Below are positions 1 through 13,500 of a stretch of DNA of 64,000 bases, piece by piece. This stretch comes from Apostichopus japonicus (taxonomy: Eukaryota > Echinodermata > Holothuroidea > Aspidochirotida > Stichopodidae). Under the pieces are notes generated by a model, which had not been told where the DNA came from, made no database searches, and worked only from the letters and a program-made list of their open reading frames with translations. The stretch covers positions 18,509,001 to 18,573,000 of the forward strand of contig NC_092566.1 in NCBI RefSeq assembly GCF_037975245.1. The letters are read 5' to 3'. The number at the start of each line of letters is the position of its first letter. Position 1 is the first letter of the stretch. Made by a program: the position numbers and the translations under genes.

Positions 1-282
1 TTTCAGAGTTTCTTGCAGCTCTTTAAATTCTTCCTCTGGCATAAGACCCCTTCCATTTATAGCATCCTTTCCCTCCACAAACCAATTACTAGTAAGAAAT
101 TGGAATAATTCTTTGCCAGAGATGTCTCTGGAACCTTGCAAAATATCCTGAGTTTGATTAGTATATGAAGTTGAACAAGGAAAAAACATATTGTCATTCA
201 TTCCCAGGACAGGGACACCCAAGGCACAGAGCAACCACAACCAGCAAGCATCTAAAAAGGTGGATTTGCAGAAAGACACCAT
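1..282 (-). CDS. First coding exon of an unrecognised secreted protein (partial, runs off left edge)
   Basis: An open frame of 94 codons begins at the ATG at 282 (minus strand) and stays open to base 1, with no stop in this frame. The N-terminus looks like a signal peptide: a short polar start, then a hydrophobic core rich in L, W, C and A at about residues 9-27 (LDACWLWLLCALGVPVLG). A polar region follows with one N-glycosylation sequon (NQT) and acidic/aromatic stretches. No splice donor is needed before the edge, so the exon may continue. The gene points away from the J-protein gene, with 1283 bp between the two start codons, so a shared divergent promoter is possible. I do not recognise the family. 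The signal peptide and open frame are seen directly; that this is a real gene is inferred. Confidence 0.55.
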   Translation of the reverse strand, partial: MVSFCKSTFLDACWLWLLCALGVPVLGMNDNMFFPCSTSYTNQTQDILQGSRDISGKELFQFLTSNWFVEGKDAINGRGLMPEEEFKELQETLK

Positions 283-1565
283 TTCACTTCAAGGAACAGA
301 TGAAGTTAATGTACAATATACAACAAATTGTGTTGTAAGTAGATGATGCACTACACAGATCCCTGAAGCAAAGGAAACAAAAATTTTGTTAACAGCAGCA
401 TTCAACATATCATTTCAACCATCACATTAACAGGTATCAACTGTTTAAAGTTGGGAGAACACTGGCTAGGCCTAAGGTCTATGTGAAGTTAAATATGACT
501 TGTAGCTAAGTATGATAGCCTAGGCCTACTACTACTATAGTTAGTACCTAGAAGTTATAGAACACAAATCTGCTACGTAAATGCACGCGAAGGCTTGTTA
601 TGGGACTAGGCCTAGCCTAAATTGTAGGCCCAACTGAAGTTAGCTTTTTTCATTTAAACGTAGAAAACTTTAATTCGAACAAGGCTGACGGAGGACTTGA
701 CCATATAGGCTTAGGCTACGCCTACACCAATTTGTGTCACAATGAAACTTCTGACAGCAATTACGCAGATTGGCCAAGTTTTTGGATGGTTTCTGAAATA
801 AATTTACTGACTGAATAAACCTTTCCTGCACCGTTATTTATCATAACAGATGATAACTGTCCAAATGGTTGCTTACCCAAAGTGAAGAGCTAACAATTTA
901 GACATCTCACCAACCAATTAATGGAAGACCTCATGTGAGTCGACAAAAATAACAATAAGCCGGCTAGGATCTTGAAAACAAACATTACGCAATGGTGCTG
1001 TGGTTGAGCAGTGAAGGAAAGACAACAGTCCAGTTACACACTACTGACGTTTCGGTAAATTGTGCATGTCACACGTATTGTAAATTAGCACTCTAGCCTA
1101 GTCTAGGCTTCGTAGTTTTATCAGGCAATTTTTTTTTTTGGAAAATAAATATTGCGAATAAATAAGTAAAAAGTATTGCTTGTCAGGAGAAAATGACTGT
1201 AGTGTATTGGACTGTAAAGCGAAACAAAAAATCTCCTTATATTACCAGAATTCCATGAAGTTTGTGGATAAAAAGACTCAACATTTTGAATATAAGGCAA
1301 AATGATAGTCTAAAATGTCTAGATCTGTTGTAAGTTTCGAACTTAAGTTTACATCTGGAGTCTCTGTACTAGTAGTTTGTTCGACAACCCCCCCCCCACC
1401 ATCCCTATCTCTTGCGGACGCCAATGAGATGACGTTTACATGGGGAAAGATATAGATGATGATTGCTGCGTCTGAACGACATGTTGTGCATTTCAAATCA
1501 GAGACGTATATTTACGGCTCTGCTTCAAATTTCGTTATAGCGCCACAGTCTTCAATTTGTCAGAA
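283..1565. other. Divergent intergenic region between two head-to-head genes
   Basis: No convincing coding sequence. The region separates two start codons facing away from each other and should hold both promoters and 5' UTRs. It carries several TAGGCCTA-like palindromic heptamers or octamers (for example near 470-530 and 600-620), a short poly-T run (near 1129) and a C-run (near 1388). A minus-strand open frame at 1278-1496 looks like chance. A CCAAT/TGACGT pair near 1421 is listed separately. Confidence 0.5.
1421..1437 (+). promoter_or_regulatory. Candidate CCAAT box followed by TGACGT element
   Basis: CCAATGAGATGACGTTT lies about 145 bp upstream of the J-protein ATG at 1566, a plausible promoter distance. 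A CCAAT box close to a CREB/ATF-type TGACGT core is common in animal promoters, including those of ER-stress genes, but this is not a canonical ERSE (CCAAT-N9-CCACG). Motif and position are seen; function is inferred. Confidence 0.3.
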
Positions 1566-4500
1566 ATGGAAGGTAACAGAGATGAGAGCGAACGATGTAT
1601 TCATCTAGCACAGAAATTCCACGCTTCGGGAGATAAGGAAAAAGCTAAGAAGTTTTTACTTAAAGCAGAGAGGCTATTTCCGTCTCAGAAAGCTTCAGGT
1701 ACTTGATACAACCCAAGTAACATGACTGCTTACTCATCATAGTTGTTCTCTTTGCTGTATAAAGTCACGTTAGGCTAAGTTACGTGAGGCATAGGCCTAG
1801 GCTAGTTGAAACCTTATGCTTGCTATGCTAGTATTTGCCACTTCCACACTACAAATAAAGCTAACATTAGCCTATGCTAGTAGTACTACTAGCATAGCAC
1901 TTGATGTAATGCACAATGTATATGCTTCGCCTCACAGTAACACTAACAGCAGCACAGGGTCTGACCAAAGGGAAATAATGGCTAAAGTGAAGGGGAATCA
2001 GTTAAACTCTTAGTTACACTCACAGTTTAGTGGGGTAGCAAACAAAATAATCATCACCAAAGTTTGCTGATGCTCAATCATACCATTTGGAATGATTTCT
2101 CATGCTGGCCAAAACTTCAACATGGTTTGGTAGTTTTCATTTGAATGTTTTTATCTTGACGTAGCCGTAGGCCTACATTTAAGAATGATCGAGATCGAAC
2201 TTGTGACATAAGTAACCCATAAAAGCTAGGCCTAAATTATGGCTTGATTAACATGAAATAATTAGTTGCTGGTGAGAGATAAGTTTGAAATATTTCATCT
2301 TCAGACTTCAAATTTTCACAGAATTTTTTTCCCCCTAGCTATAATAGTATTTCGTTCACTGGAACTGATAATTTTGTAACCGTTGATTTTGGACAATGAA
2401 ATCATAGATGTGTGGTTAATTCTTTAACTTGAGTCTAGGGCCCACATGGAAATCATGGTATTCAAATGGTGATTAATAAGTCATATAAGTTGATCCCTTG
2501 ATTGTTCCTAGTGTAGAATCATGTTCATTCACCCATTTTTGAAGTCATTGGTTCAGAAATTAATTAGTGATCTTTGAATTCTCAATTTATACACCATTTT
2601 ACTGTCACTACACAGACTTGCAATTTGAGTACAAAGATGAGTACAAAGTCCCATGAACCAGTATAAGTACGGTTACACTAGTGATGGGAATGGTCCCAAA
2701 GTTTGCTCTCTGGTACCTTTTTGCCCATTTCGGTCGAGCCCCTGGGTACTTGTTCATTAAGTATTCAACCTAAAATCCAACCTTGCGTCTACTATAAGGC
2801 CATACATAAGCCTAATGTTACACTTTACAGGCCTACAGTCGTGTATATGGTAAACAACTGTTAGTTTAACCTGTGAACTGATTCATATGGAAAGTTTACA
2901 TATTTGTATTTCTACTAACATTCCCAAATTACATTTTAAAATCAGCTCATTCTACGTTTTCCACCAATGGTGTTTTGTTAGCGATCAATGAAAAAGTTTC
3001 ATAATTAGTAAGGGTGAAAATCAACAGCCTTTCAAGTCTAACGGTGCAATGTGCCATTGAACGAATCACTGGTGAAAATGTGGTTTGCATGATTGAAGAA
3101 GTCCTTTAAGCATTTGTTGGGGGAATATTTGCATAAAATTGCTAAAAGTAAGCAATTGGAGACAGTTCAAAGTATTATTTGAAAACCAAAACTTTCTCAC
3201 AAGAAATTGTTGGCACTTATACAGCACAGTAATAACATACTTGTGACAGGCCTCTCCTACCTGGTCTTTCATAGCTGTGCACTATAGTTAGCGGTCCAGT
3301 GGGTCATAACTATTTATAGATTAGTTGGAAAGACTGTAGAAACTACATAAATGGTGATGTCCTACAGGTCATTTTGGATCAAGCACATGTCGCTTGATTA
3401 TTCAAGTATATAGAAAATTCAGTTCAACTTTTTGTGGGACTGATCCACTAAATTCAACACGGTGGTGGTCAACCTATAAGCTGCTCAAGAGTGCAGCTTT
3501 GGTCAAGTTTTGTTGAACTGAAAGTGTGCAAGCGCACAATGCAGAGGGATTGCTTAGGACCGAAAGTACAGTGAGCACATGTGCAAGTAAGCAAATGCAG
3601 TTGATCAAAACTTTGTCGGCAGGAATAAAAACCATTTTCACCAATCATTACACTTGAATACAACAAGATAGAAGAGAATATCACCAAATGATGAAATTAT
3701 TAAAAAAAATACCTGTACATAATTTTTTTCCTCACTTTCATTCATACAAAAAAAGTGTAACTGAAAATGGAGAACAACATATGTGATTTTTTACAAATTT
3801 CTGGACTGGGTAGTAAATGCTTAGACCGGGTAGTAATTTGGTGGGTCAGTCCCCGGGTTCTTGGGTACCGGTTCCCATCACTCGGTTACACAGTCTTGAG
3901 TATGCTAAATGTAAAAGTGTACTCAAATACAAGTACACCTGTAACTTGCTTTGATTCTGTAAGTCTTTCCCACTTACACACAAAGCAGATTCACAGCAGT
4001 GTATATGCCTACTTTGATGTTTTTTTCTAATTACATGACCCATTCTGTATATTAGAAAAATAAGAAAATGCTTGATTAATTTGAAGTACAGCTCACATTA
4101 TCATGAACTGAAGTTGATCTAGAACCTAGGTTCTCAACCTTTTTCTATCCAGGGACCCCTTGAGATAAACTGAAATGTTTGGAGGACCCCCGGACAATGA
4201 CCGCCGGCATGGGGGAGGGGTATAAGGGGAGGGGGTGTCCCCCTCCCCTTTGGATTTTTTTGTAATATTTGAGGGTTAGATGCGAAATGGTACATTATTT
4301 TGTGACTTTTGAAGTAAATTTATGTTCAAGAATTTATGTTTAGAAATGCATTTTTTTCTGGACCTGGAATGCAGTTTTCCTAGACCTGCAAGTATTGCTA
4401 GGCATAAGCCTACTTGGAAATTCTTACTTTCAAATTATATATTTCCCAATTAAATTTTAATTTGGAAGTGATGAGTTGTCAGATACAACTGGTTGATTCT

Positions 4501-7500
4501 GCATGGGGTCAGGAGAATTATGGGTTTTCTTTGTCAGAGATAGCTGCAGAGATAGCTGCTTTTGGTCAAATCCAAGTTAGTTGTAGCTTTTTCTCCACCA
4601 AATTTCAACTCAGTGATCAATTAAGTACCACCAGTCTTTATTACCATACTAGTGTTCCCCCTGGAACCAACCCGCCCATATAGTCCTGCGGGACTAGGTG
4701 GGCATATATAGGCAAAAATCTTATTTGATCTGTGCTACTGCCTTTCATCTTTATTACATCGAAATGAAAAATTGTAAGTGTATATATAGTCTTGGAAATT
4801 ACCAAAGTGGGCTACTATTGAACTCCAGTCCTAGTTCAGTGCATTGCTCAATAGCTTCCTCGTGATTCTGTAATCAAAGTCTTTATTCTTGAGACTTAAA
4901 AGCGCATAACGAATATAACAAACGGAACTCTAAGAAAACATTGGAAAAAATAATATAGCCAACAAATGAAAGAAACCTAGCTCTTGGATTCCAGTCCTTA
5001 TTCTGCTAAAGAGTCAGTGGCTCCCTTGAGCCTGTACATCAGCGACCAGTTTTTGTACGTTTGGCTTCACCTTTGTTACGGCCATCCGTAAGTCATTATG
5101 AATTGTGAGTTTGTTCCGGAACTTAGTTTTAATGTGCACAACGGCACTGAAAGTAGATTCTGCTAAGTATGTAGTTGCAAAAGGGATTATTGCTTTCTCC
5201 AAAGCGATCTTCGTTAAATTTGGGGCAATCAATGCTCCTTCAGCAATCCAGAATTTAGCATAGCCATGCCTTTCAAAATATCTTCTTTTGTTGATCGAGG
5301 ATTGAATTTCGATGAGTTCCTCCGCATCAGGAACATCTTCAAGTTTGGCACTAAATGGGTCAAGCACAAAACTATATTCATCTGCATCGGCAATATCTTC
5401 AAATCGTTCCAACATCTCAATTCGAAGAGCATTCAAGTGTGTCAATATAACAGTCTTCATTTCTGGTGTTAGTGATCTGTCTATGAAAAGTTCCGACAAC
5501 TCCTGGAACATACTGTAGTCATCCCTTTGTATCTTGTCACTCCAGAGTGAGAGTTTTCGGGTAAAAGCATCGACTGCCTGTTTACATGTTATGATGTTCA
5601 CAGATTCTCCCTGCAGCTTCATGTTCAGATTGTTATACTGGTCAAATATGTCGACAAGGTAAGCTAACTTGGTTTGAAAGTCGGCATTCAAAAATGCCTC
5701 GGCGTGATCACTCTTGATAACTTCTCTGAGCATTTCAAGAACGCTGGCCCGCAGTTCGAATAGCCGCGCAAGCGTTCTTCCCCTTGAGAGCCACCTCACT
5801 TCTGTATGAAGCAGGAGAGTTGTGTGCTCTTCGTCGTTTTCTTCGCATAATTTCTGGAACACTCTTGAGTTAAGCGCTTTTGCTTTGATCTCGTTGATCA
5901 CCTTGACACTTGTCTGAAGTACATCGTGGAGTTCAGGAGAGAGTTTCTTGGCAGCCAGAGCTTGTCTGTGGATCATGCAGTGTATTATCTTGCAATGAGG
6001 AGCAACGCCTTTCAATCGCGCGGTGAATCCACGATGTTTACCCATCATTGCCGCTGCCCCATCCGAGCAACATGCGACCAAATTGGTGTACGAAATTCCT
6101 TTTTCCTGGAAATATCCATCCACTGTTTCGAAAATATCTTCACCTCTCGTGGTTGTGTCAAGGTTGGAGGAAAACAGCAAGTCTTGATTCACCTCACCGT
6201 CAGTCGCGATGTACCGTACACATACGAGGAGAAGAGCTTCATTTGTTATGGTCGTTGTCTCATCTAACTGTATAGCAAATTTGATTTCCTTCAGTATGTC
6301 TACCAATTGTTTTTCACAATCGTTCGCCATACTGTCGATCCTACGTTTAACAGTGTCATTCGATAGAGGCACATTCTTTATCTTCTCTGCGGCATTTTTT
6401 CCGCACAAAAGCGACACAACATCAATTAAAACCGGTTTGAGCAATTCCTCCCCAATACTATGTGGCTTTTTGGCCTTCGCTATGGCCAGACTTGCTATGT
6501 ACGACGCCTCCGTGCACTTTTCCAGCTCCGAAGTACATTTCCTGAAAGCAGTATCAATGGTGGCTGGTCTTCTTGCCAAATACAGCTCCATTTTCCTCTG
6601 CAAAAATACACGAATACACAACAGTGGTTCCTAGCGGTTTATCAATCCTTTCTAATTAGATTTTTATGTCACACAATACTTCATGAACATTAATGATATT
6701 AGGTTCTAGCTAGGCCCCACCCCCTCATTGATATGCGTAAAACTAAATGAAACATAATTATACACCCACTACACTGCAAACTCAGGCGTTCAACTTTTGA
6801 ACAATTGAATGTAGCAGATATAGAACGCGTTCTGGCCTTGAAAACATATTTTGAACGCTAGTTTTAAGATTCTGAACACTCTGACGCGTTCAAAATTTGA
6901 ACACCATCGGGAAACTTTGACGAAATCGGGAAAATGACCGTTCCGTTAATAACCTCCTCCCCCACCCCCTGAGAAATGAACCTAGATACGCCACTGAACA
7001 TAGAGCTACTGTTACACTGTTCATTAACTGAACGGCACTGCTGTAATTCGCTACGTGTTTATTCATTACACGCTTGCAGCTGTTCGTGAGTTACTGTTAT
7101 AACAATTAGGTTGGGACATCAAAGATATAGAAGTGAAAATATATGTCAATAACTGTCAGTCAAAGAGTGAAGTGTTATAGTTATCAGTTACTTACATTGA
7201 AATATTCAATGTCATGATTCCTCGAACCACCATGCTTCGTTTCCAGGTGCCGCTGCATCTTCGAGGGTTTCATTGCATCGTTGCTCAACACCTCGCCACA
7301 TAAGAAACATTCCGGTTTATTTTCATCAAATTGGGACTTGATAAATCCAAATTTGACGTATTCCTTCTTGTAACATCGAAGCTTCTGCTTCCCTCTTGAA
7401 TCGCGTTTAGACATCGCGGTAGTTAAGTTAACCAGTTATCCATGTGTTCTGCACGAAGCTACTGTATTGTGTAGTCACTGATCTTGAGTGTAGTGTGTAA

Positions 7501-10500
7501 CAATGTAAGTTGTGTTTCAACATTAGGACAACGCACTTAGCGTGGTAGCCTATACTGCCGCACACAGTCTGATTTTGCTAGCAGGTACAGCTGTTAGATC
7601 GAAGTCGCATGTGATTGGACAGTGCAACGTCGCTTATAACTACCGCGCTTCACTGTGTCAACAGTGAGCAACGCATCATAGTTATTGCTCTGCATATTAA
7701 GATGTATAGTTTGCAGTTACGTTGTACACAACACTCACACATACCTCACCGAATGTATACCAATGAGAAACTATATTACTTGTTTTCATCGGGGAACTCA
7801 CGATTCAACATTTATCGACTACTGACGAATCGATACGGTCTGATCATCAGGGTCCGACGTATTGACGGCTAGCCTAGCCTAGATTTCTAGAGGCATACGG
7901 TACATACTTCTTCATTCGACTATATCTCTCATTCCATTTTTCACAAACCTCTTCGTTCTTCGCGGACCCTTATTTTTTTCACGGACCCTTATTTTTTTCG
8001 CGGACCCCCTGCGGACCCCTTTGCCCTCACGGACCCCCAAATGAATTTCACGGACCCCCTAGGGGTCCGCGGACCCCAGGTTGAGTAACCTGGATCTAGA
8101 ATATAACATGTGTGGATTGAATATCACTGAACTTTAAATTAAACAGTCAGGGAGGGCCATGTACAGATAACAAGTGTAGATTTAGAATAAAACTGCTTTC
8201 CAACTTGTAATTTTAGCTTTCTATTGACTTATTAATTATGTATTTCTTTGTCATAGTTATGGATGTAGTGGGATAATTCTGCATTACGTGGTATTGATAT
8301 TCAGTGTGTGTGTGTGTGTCTTTGATTCTATAGATTTGTTAGCCAGTTTAAGTCAAACAGATGATGAGGAGACATCAAGTTCTACACAGTCAGATTCTCC
8401 TAGCCAGCCTGGTTCTGCACCAGGAAGCCCAAAGGTGCGGCGCCGAAGCAAACACCAACCAGAGGAGCAGGAAGTCAATGGGGATGCAGCAAGAACATAT
8501 ACTGATCAACAACTAAATGATGTCAATAGGTATGAGCAGAGAATACTACCTTAGCTCAGGATTCATGAATGCTGTATTTATTCAAATGACAGAATTGTAG
8601 CAAAATATGCCAAAGATTGAACAAAGGTTTAATAGGTTGAGATAGTTTGAATTTACAGTATGTAACTACTGTACTATACTGGTGACTATATATTGTAGTC
8701 TGCAGTACAGGTTATACTTTGACAGTGAAGACTATAATTTGTAAGTAAAGACTATACTTTGACAGTACATTCTATGCTTTGACAGTAAAGACTATACTTT
8801 GACAGTGAAGACTATACTTTGACAGTACATTCTATACTTTGACAATAAAGACTATACTTTGACAGTACATTCTATGCTTTGACAGTAAAGACTATAATTT
8901 GTAAGTAAAGACTAGATAAGTACTTTGACAGTACATTCTATACTTTGACAGTGAAGACTATACTTTGACAGGGTAGACTATGCTTTGACAGTGAAGACTA
9001 TACTTTGACAGTGAAGACTATACTTTGACAGTACATTCTATGCTTTGACAGTGAAGACTATTATTTGACAGCAGTGTGTAAAGTTGTGAGGAATCATGAG
9101 TAGCTTTATGGATCTTCATATCCAGTTACTCATTGTTTAACTAGACTATCAGTGCTGGTGGACATATCAGTGAGTTAAGCTATCACATCAAACTTGTATT
9201 CTTTGTGTAAAACCCTTTAACTTTCTTATAATCCCTCCACAGAATAAAACAATGCAAAGATTTCTATGAAATATTAGGGATACCGAAAGATGCCAGTGAT
9301 GTTGACGTGAAGAAAGCCTACCGTAAACTTGCCCTACAATTTCACCCTGATAAGAACCATGCTCCTGGTGCTAGCGAGGCCTTCAAAGGTATGAGTACTG
9401 TAATTAACATTAAGTGTTCTATCTTTCTATCATTATTAATGAACTTTTCTTAATGTTTCAAATATATCATATGAGAAGTTAATGATAGTGTCTGTTATGT
9501 GACTGGGTTTCTCTTCTATGGATGTGGAAATGAGTTATCCAAAGCAGCTAGGAAATCATGGCTAGTTTAAAGGCCTCCACCGCATTAACTTCATCATGTG
9601 TAAAGCCTTATAAAAAGTATTGAATAATAATTGTTTATCTTGCAGCCATTGGAAAGGCATTTTCAGTTTTAAGTGATACCACAAAGAGGAAAAGATATGA
9701 CATGTATGGGAATGAGGAGGAGAATGTTCAAGTCCACAGACCTAGAAGACAGTACTATCATCATAACGGCTTTTACTATGAGACCAGAGGATTTGATGAT
9801 GGTATGTACCTCTCTTTAAGAGTAAACTTATAAGAGTATATTGGTAACTAGAGGATTTGATGATGGTACATGTACCACTCTTTAAGTGTAACTTAAAGGA
9901 GTATATATTGGTAACTGGAGGATTTGATGATGGGTTTTACCTCTCTTTAAGAGTAATTTAAAGGAGTATATATTGGTAACTAGAGGATTTGATGGAGTAT
10001 ACCTCTACTTAAGGGTAAACTTTAAGGAGTATATTGGTAACTAGAGGATTTGATGATGGTATGTACCTCTCTTTAAGAGTTAACTTAAATGAGTATATAT
10101 TGGTAACTACAGGATGTGATGATTGCATGTACCTCTCTTTAAGAGTTAACTTAAAGGAGTTTATGTTCGTAACTAGAGGATTTGATGATGGGTTTACCTC
10201 TCTTTAAGAGTAATTTAAAGGAGTTTATATTGGTAACTACTAGAGGATTTGATGATTGCATGTACCTTTCTATAAGAGTTAACCTAAAGGAGTTTATGTT
10301 TTTAACTAGAGGATTTGATGATGGTATGTACCTCTCTTTAAGAGTAAACTTAAAGGAGTATATTCGTAACTAGAGGATTTGATGAAGACAATATAAAATA
10401 TGTGGCTCAGATCTGGTGTGCCTCTATAAGGTTAACAAGCAGTGATGATATTGAGAATCCAATAAAAATATTTCACTTGCTTCATTAATTTGCAGATGAC

Positions 10501-13500
10501 TTCTCAGCTGAGGATTTATTCAACATGTTCTTTGGAGGTGGAATGCCTTCAGATAGGGTGTATGTAAGACGGAGACAAAGAGGACATCATCACAACGCAC
10601 ACCATATACACCATGATCGCAGTAATGGGGTAAGTACATGCACTACACACACCAAATACATCATGATCACAGTAATGGGGTAAGTACATGCACAACACAC
10701 ACCATATACATCATGATCACAGTAATGGGGTAAGTACATGCACAACACACACCATATACATCATGATCACAGTAATGGGGTAAGTACATGCACAACACAC
10801 ACCATATACAACATGATCACAGTAATGGGGTAAGTACATGATAGCAGTAATGGGGTAAGTTCATGCACAACACCCACCATATACATCATGATCGCAGTAA
10901 TGGTGTAAGTACATGCACAACACACACCATATACATCATGATCGCAGTAATGGGGTAAGTACATGCACAACACACACCATATACATCATGATCGCAGTAA
11001 TGGGGTAATTACATGCACAACACACACCATATACATCATGATCGCAGTAATGGGGTAAGTACATGCACAACACACACCATATACATCATGATCGCAGTAA
11101 TGGGGTAAGTACATGCACAACACACACCATATACATCATGATCGCAGTAATGGGGTAAGTACATGCACAACACACACCATATACATTATGATCGCAGTAA
11201 TGGGGTAAGTACATGCACAACACACACCATATACATCATGATCGCAGTAATGGGGTAAGTACATGCACAGCACACACCATATACATCATGATAGCAGTAA
11301 TGGGGTAAGTACATGCACAACACACACCATATACATCATGATCGCAGTAATGGGGTAAGTACATGCACAGCACACACCATATACATCATGATAGCAGTAA
11401 TGGGGTAAGTACATGCACAACACACACCATATACATCATGATCGCAGTAATGGGGTAAGTACATGCACAACACACACCATATACATCATGATAGCAGTAA
11501 TGGGGTAAGTACATGCACAACACACACCATATACATCATGATCGCAGTAATGGGGTAAGTACATGCACAACACACACCATATACATCATGATCGCAGTAA
11601 TGGGGTAAGTACATGCACAACACACACCATATACATCATGATAGCAGTAATGGGGTAAGTACATGCACAACACACACCATATACATCATGATCACAGTAA
11701 TGGGGTAAATACATGCACAACACACACCATATACATCATGATCGCAGTAATGGGGTAAGTACATGCACAACACACACCATATACATTATGATCGCAGTAA
11801 TGGGGTAAGTACATGCACAACACACACCATATACATTATGATCGCAGTAATGGGGTAAGTACATGCACAACACACACCATATACATCATGATCGCAGTAA
11901 TGGGGTAAGTACATGCACAGCACACACCATATACATCATGATAGCAGTAATGGGGTAAGTACATGCACAACACACACCATATACATCATGATCGCAGTAA
12001 TGGGGTAAGTACATGCACAACACACACCATATACATCATGATAGCAGTAATGGGGTAAGTACATGCACAACACACACCATATACATCATGATCGCAGTAA
12101 TGGGGTAAGTACATGCACAACACACACCATATACATCATGATCGCAGTAATGGGGTAAGTACATGCACAACACACACCATATACATCATGATAGCAGTAA
12201 TGGGGTAAGTACATGCACAACACACACCATATACATCATGATCACAGTAATGGGGTAAGTACATGCACAACACACACCATATACACCATGATCGCAGTAA
12301 TGGGGTAAGTACATGCACAACACACACCATATACATCATGATAGCAGTAATGAGGTAAGTACATGCACAACACACACCATATACATCATGATAGCAGCAA
12401 TGGGGTAAGTACATGCACAACACACACCATATACACCATGATCGCAGTAATGGGGTAAGTACTTGCACTACACACACCATATACATCATGATAGCAGCAA
12501 TGGGGTAAGTACATGCACAACACACACCATATACATCATGATCGCAGTAATGGGGTAAGTACATGCACTACACACACCACTACACACACAATAAATCCAT
12601 GTTCTCAGAGGATAAAATATCTTTAAAAGTATATATTTTCTAATAAGCTTTATATGTTTATAATCTATTTATCTAGATAATGTATATAATATAATAAGCT
12701 ATATAATCATTGCCAGTGAACCCTTGTTTTAGAGTACACCAACTCTAATATGAAAGTGTCTCAGATTCAGCATTTGAGTATGTCAGTCAAATGACTTAAT
12801 TGTTGCTCGTTACAGTACTTTTGGTGAAATCGGCAGAGTAGACTCTTCATCTTGGCTGGAGAACTTCTGGCTAAATAAATACTTAGATAAATTTAGCAAC
12901 ATAATGCAGAAAGCTGCATATAGAAATCCACACATTGGCATGGATTGTGTTTGCTAGAAGATGGTTCACACAACATTTGTGATTAACATGAGCAGAGGAG
13001 GTAATTGCATTTGATGTGTATTTATTTCTCTTCTGCAGACAAACGCATACTTCATCCAGGTACTCCCTATTCTAGTTCTATTGGCAATATCACTGATATC
13101 AGCCCTGCTGGTACAAGACCCTTCCTTCAGTTTAAGAAGATCTCAGTAAGTACTCCCACAGTCTCTCTATCTCTCTCTGATAGTATAATGCAACTTCATT
13201 CCACTTACCAGCTATCTACTTACTAGTGCTATAGCAATAGCTACATGTTAAACTATAGGTTAGACTTGGTACATCTGACAACATGGTAGGCTAAGTAATG
13301 ATTTGTTTGTTTTCAAAGGTATCAAATAATTCTAAGATAATGAAGAGCTCTTGAGATATGCCTACCTCAAACCATATAACAACTTTTGTTGAAGTATGTG
13401 TGTTACCAAATGATGGTATGTTGCCAGATAAAATGACTACAAGGGATCTCAAAACATTGTTTCATGATGGAAATGTTTCTAATGTTTAGATTGTATTGCA

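Noticed and set aside
5926-6634. Plus-strand frames of 77-141 codons
   Set aside because: Shadows on the opposite strand of the hAT transposase.
12136-12564. Minus-strand 142-codon frame rich in YGVCCACTY
   Set aside because: Reverse reading of the 50-bp intron 5 repeat; antisense to a well-supported gene.
10630-12571. Recursive splicing sites (AG directly followed by GTAAGT)
   Set aside because: The nearest AG in the unit (CGCAG) lies seven bases before the donor and lacks a convincing pyrimidine tract, so ratchet-point splicing is not supported.
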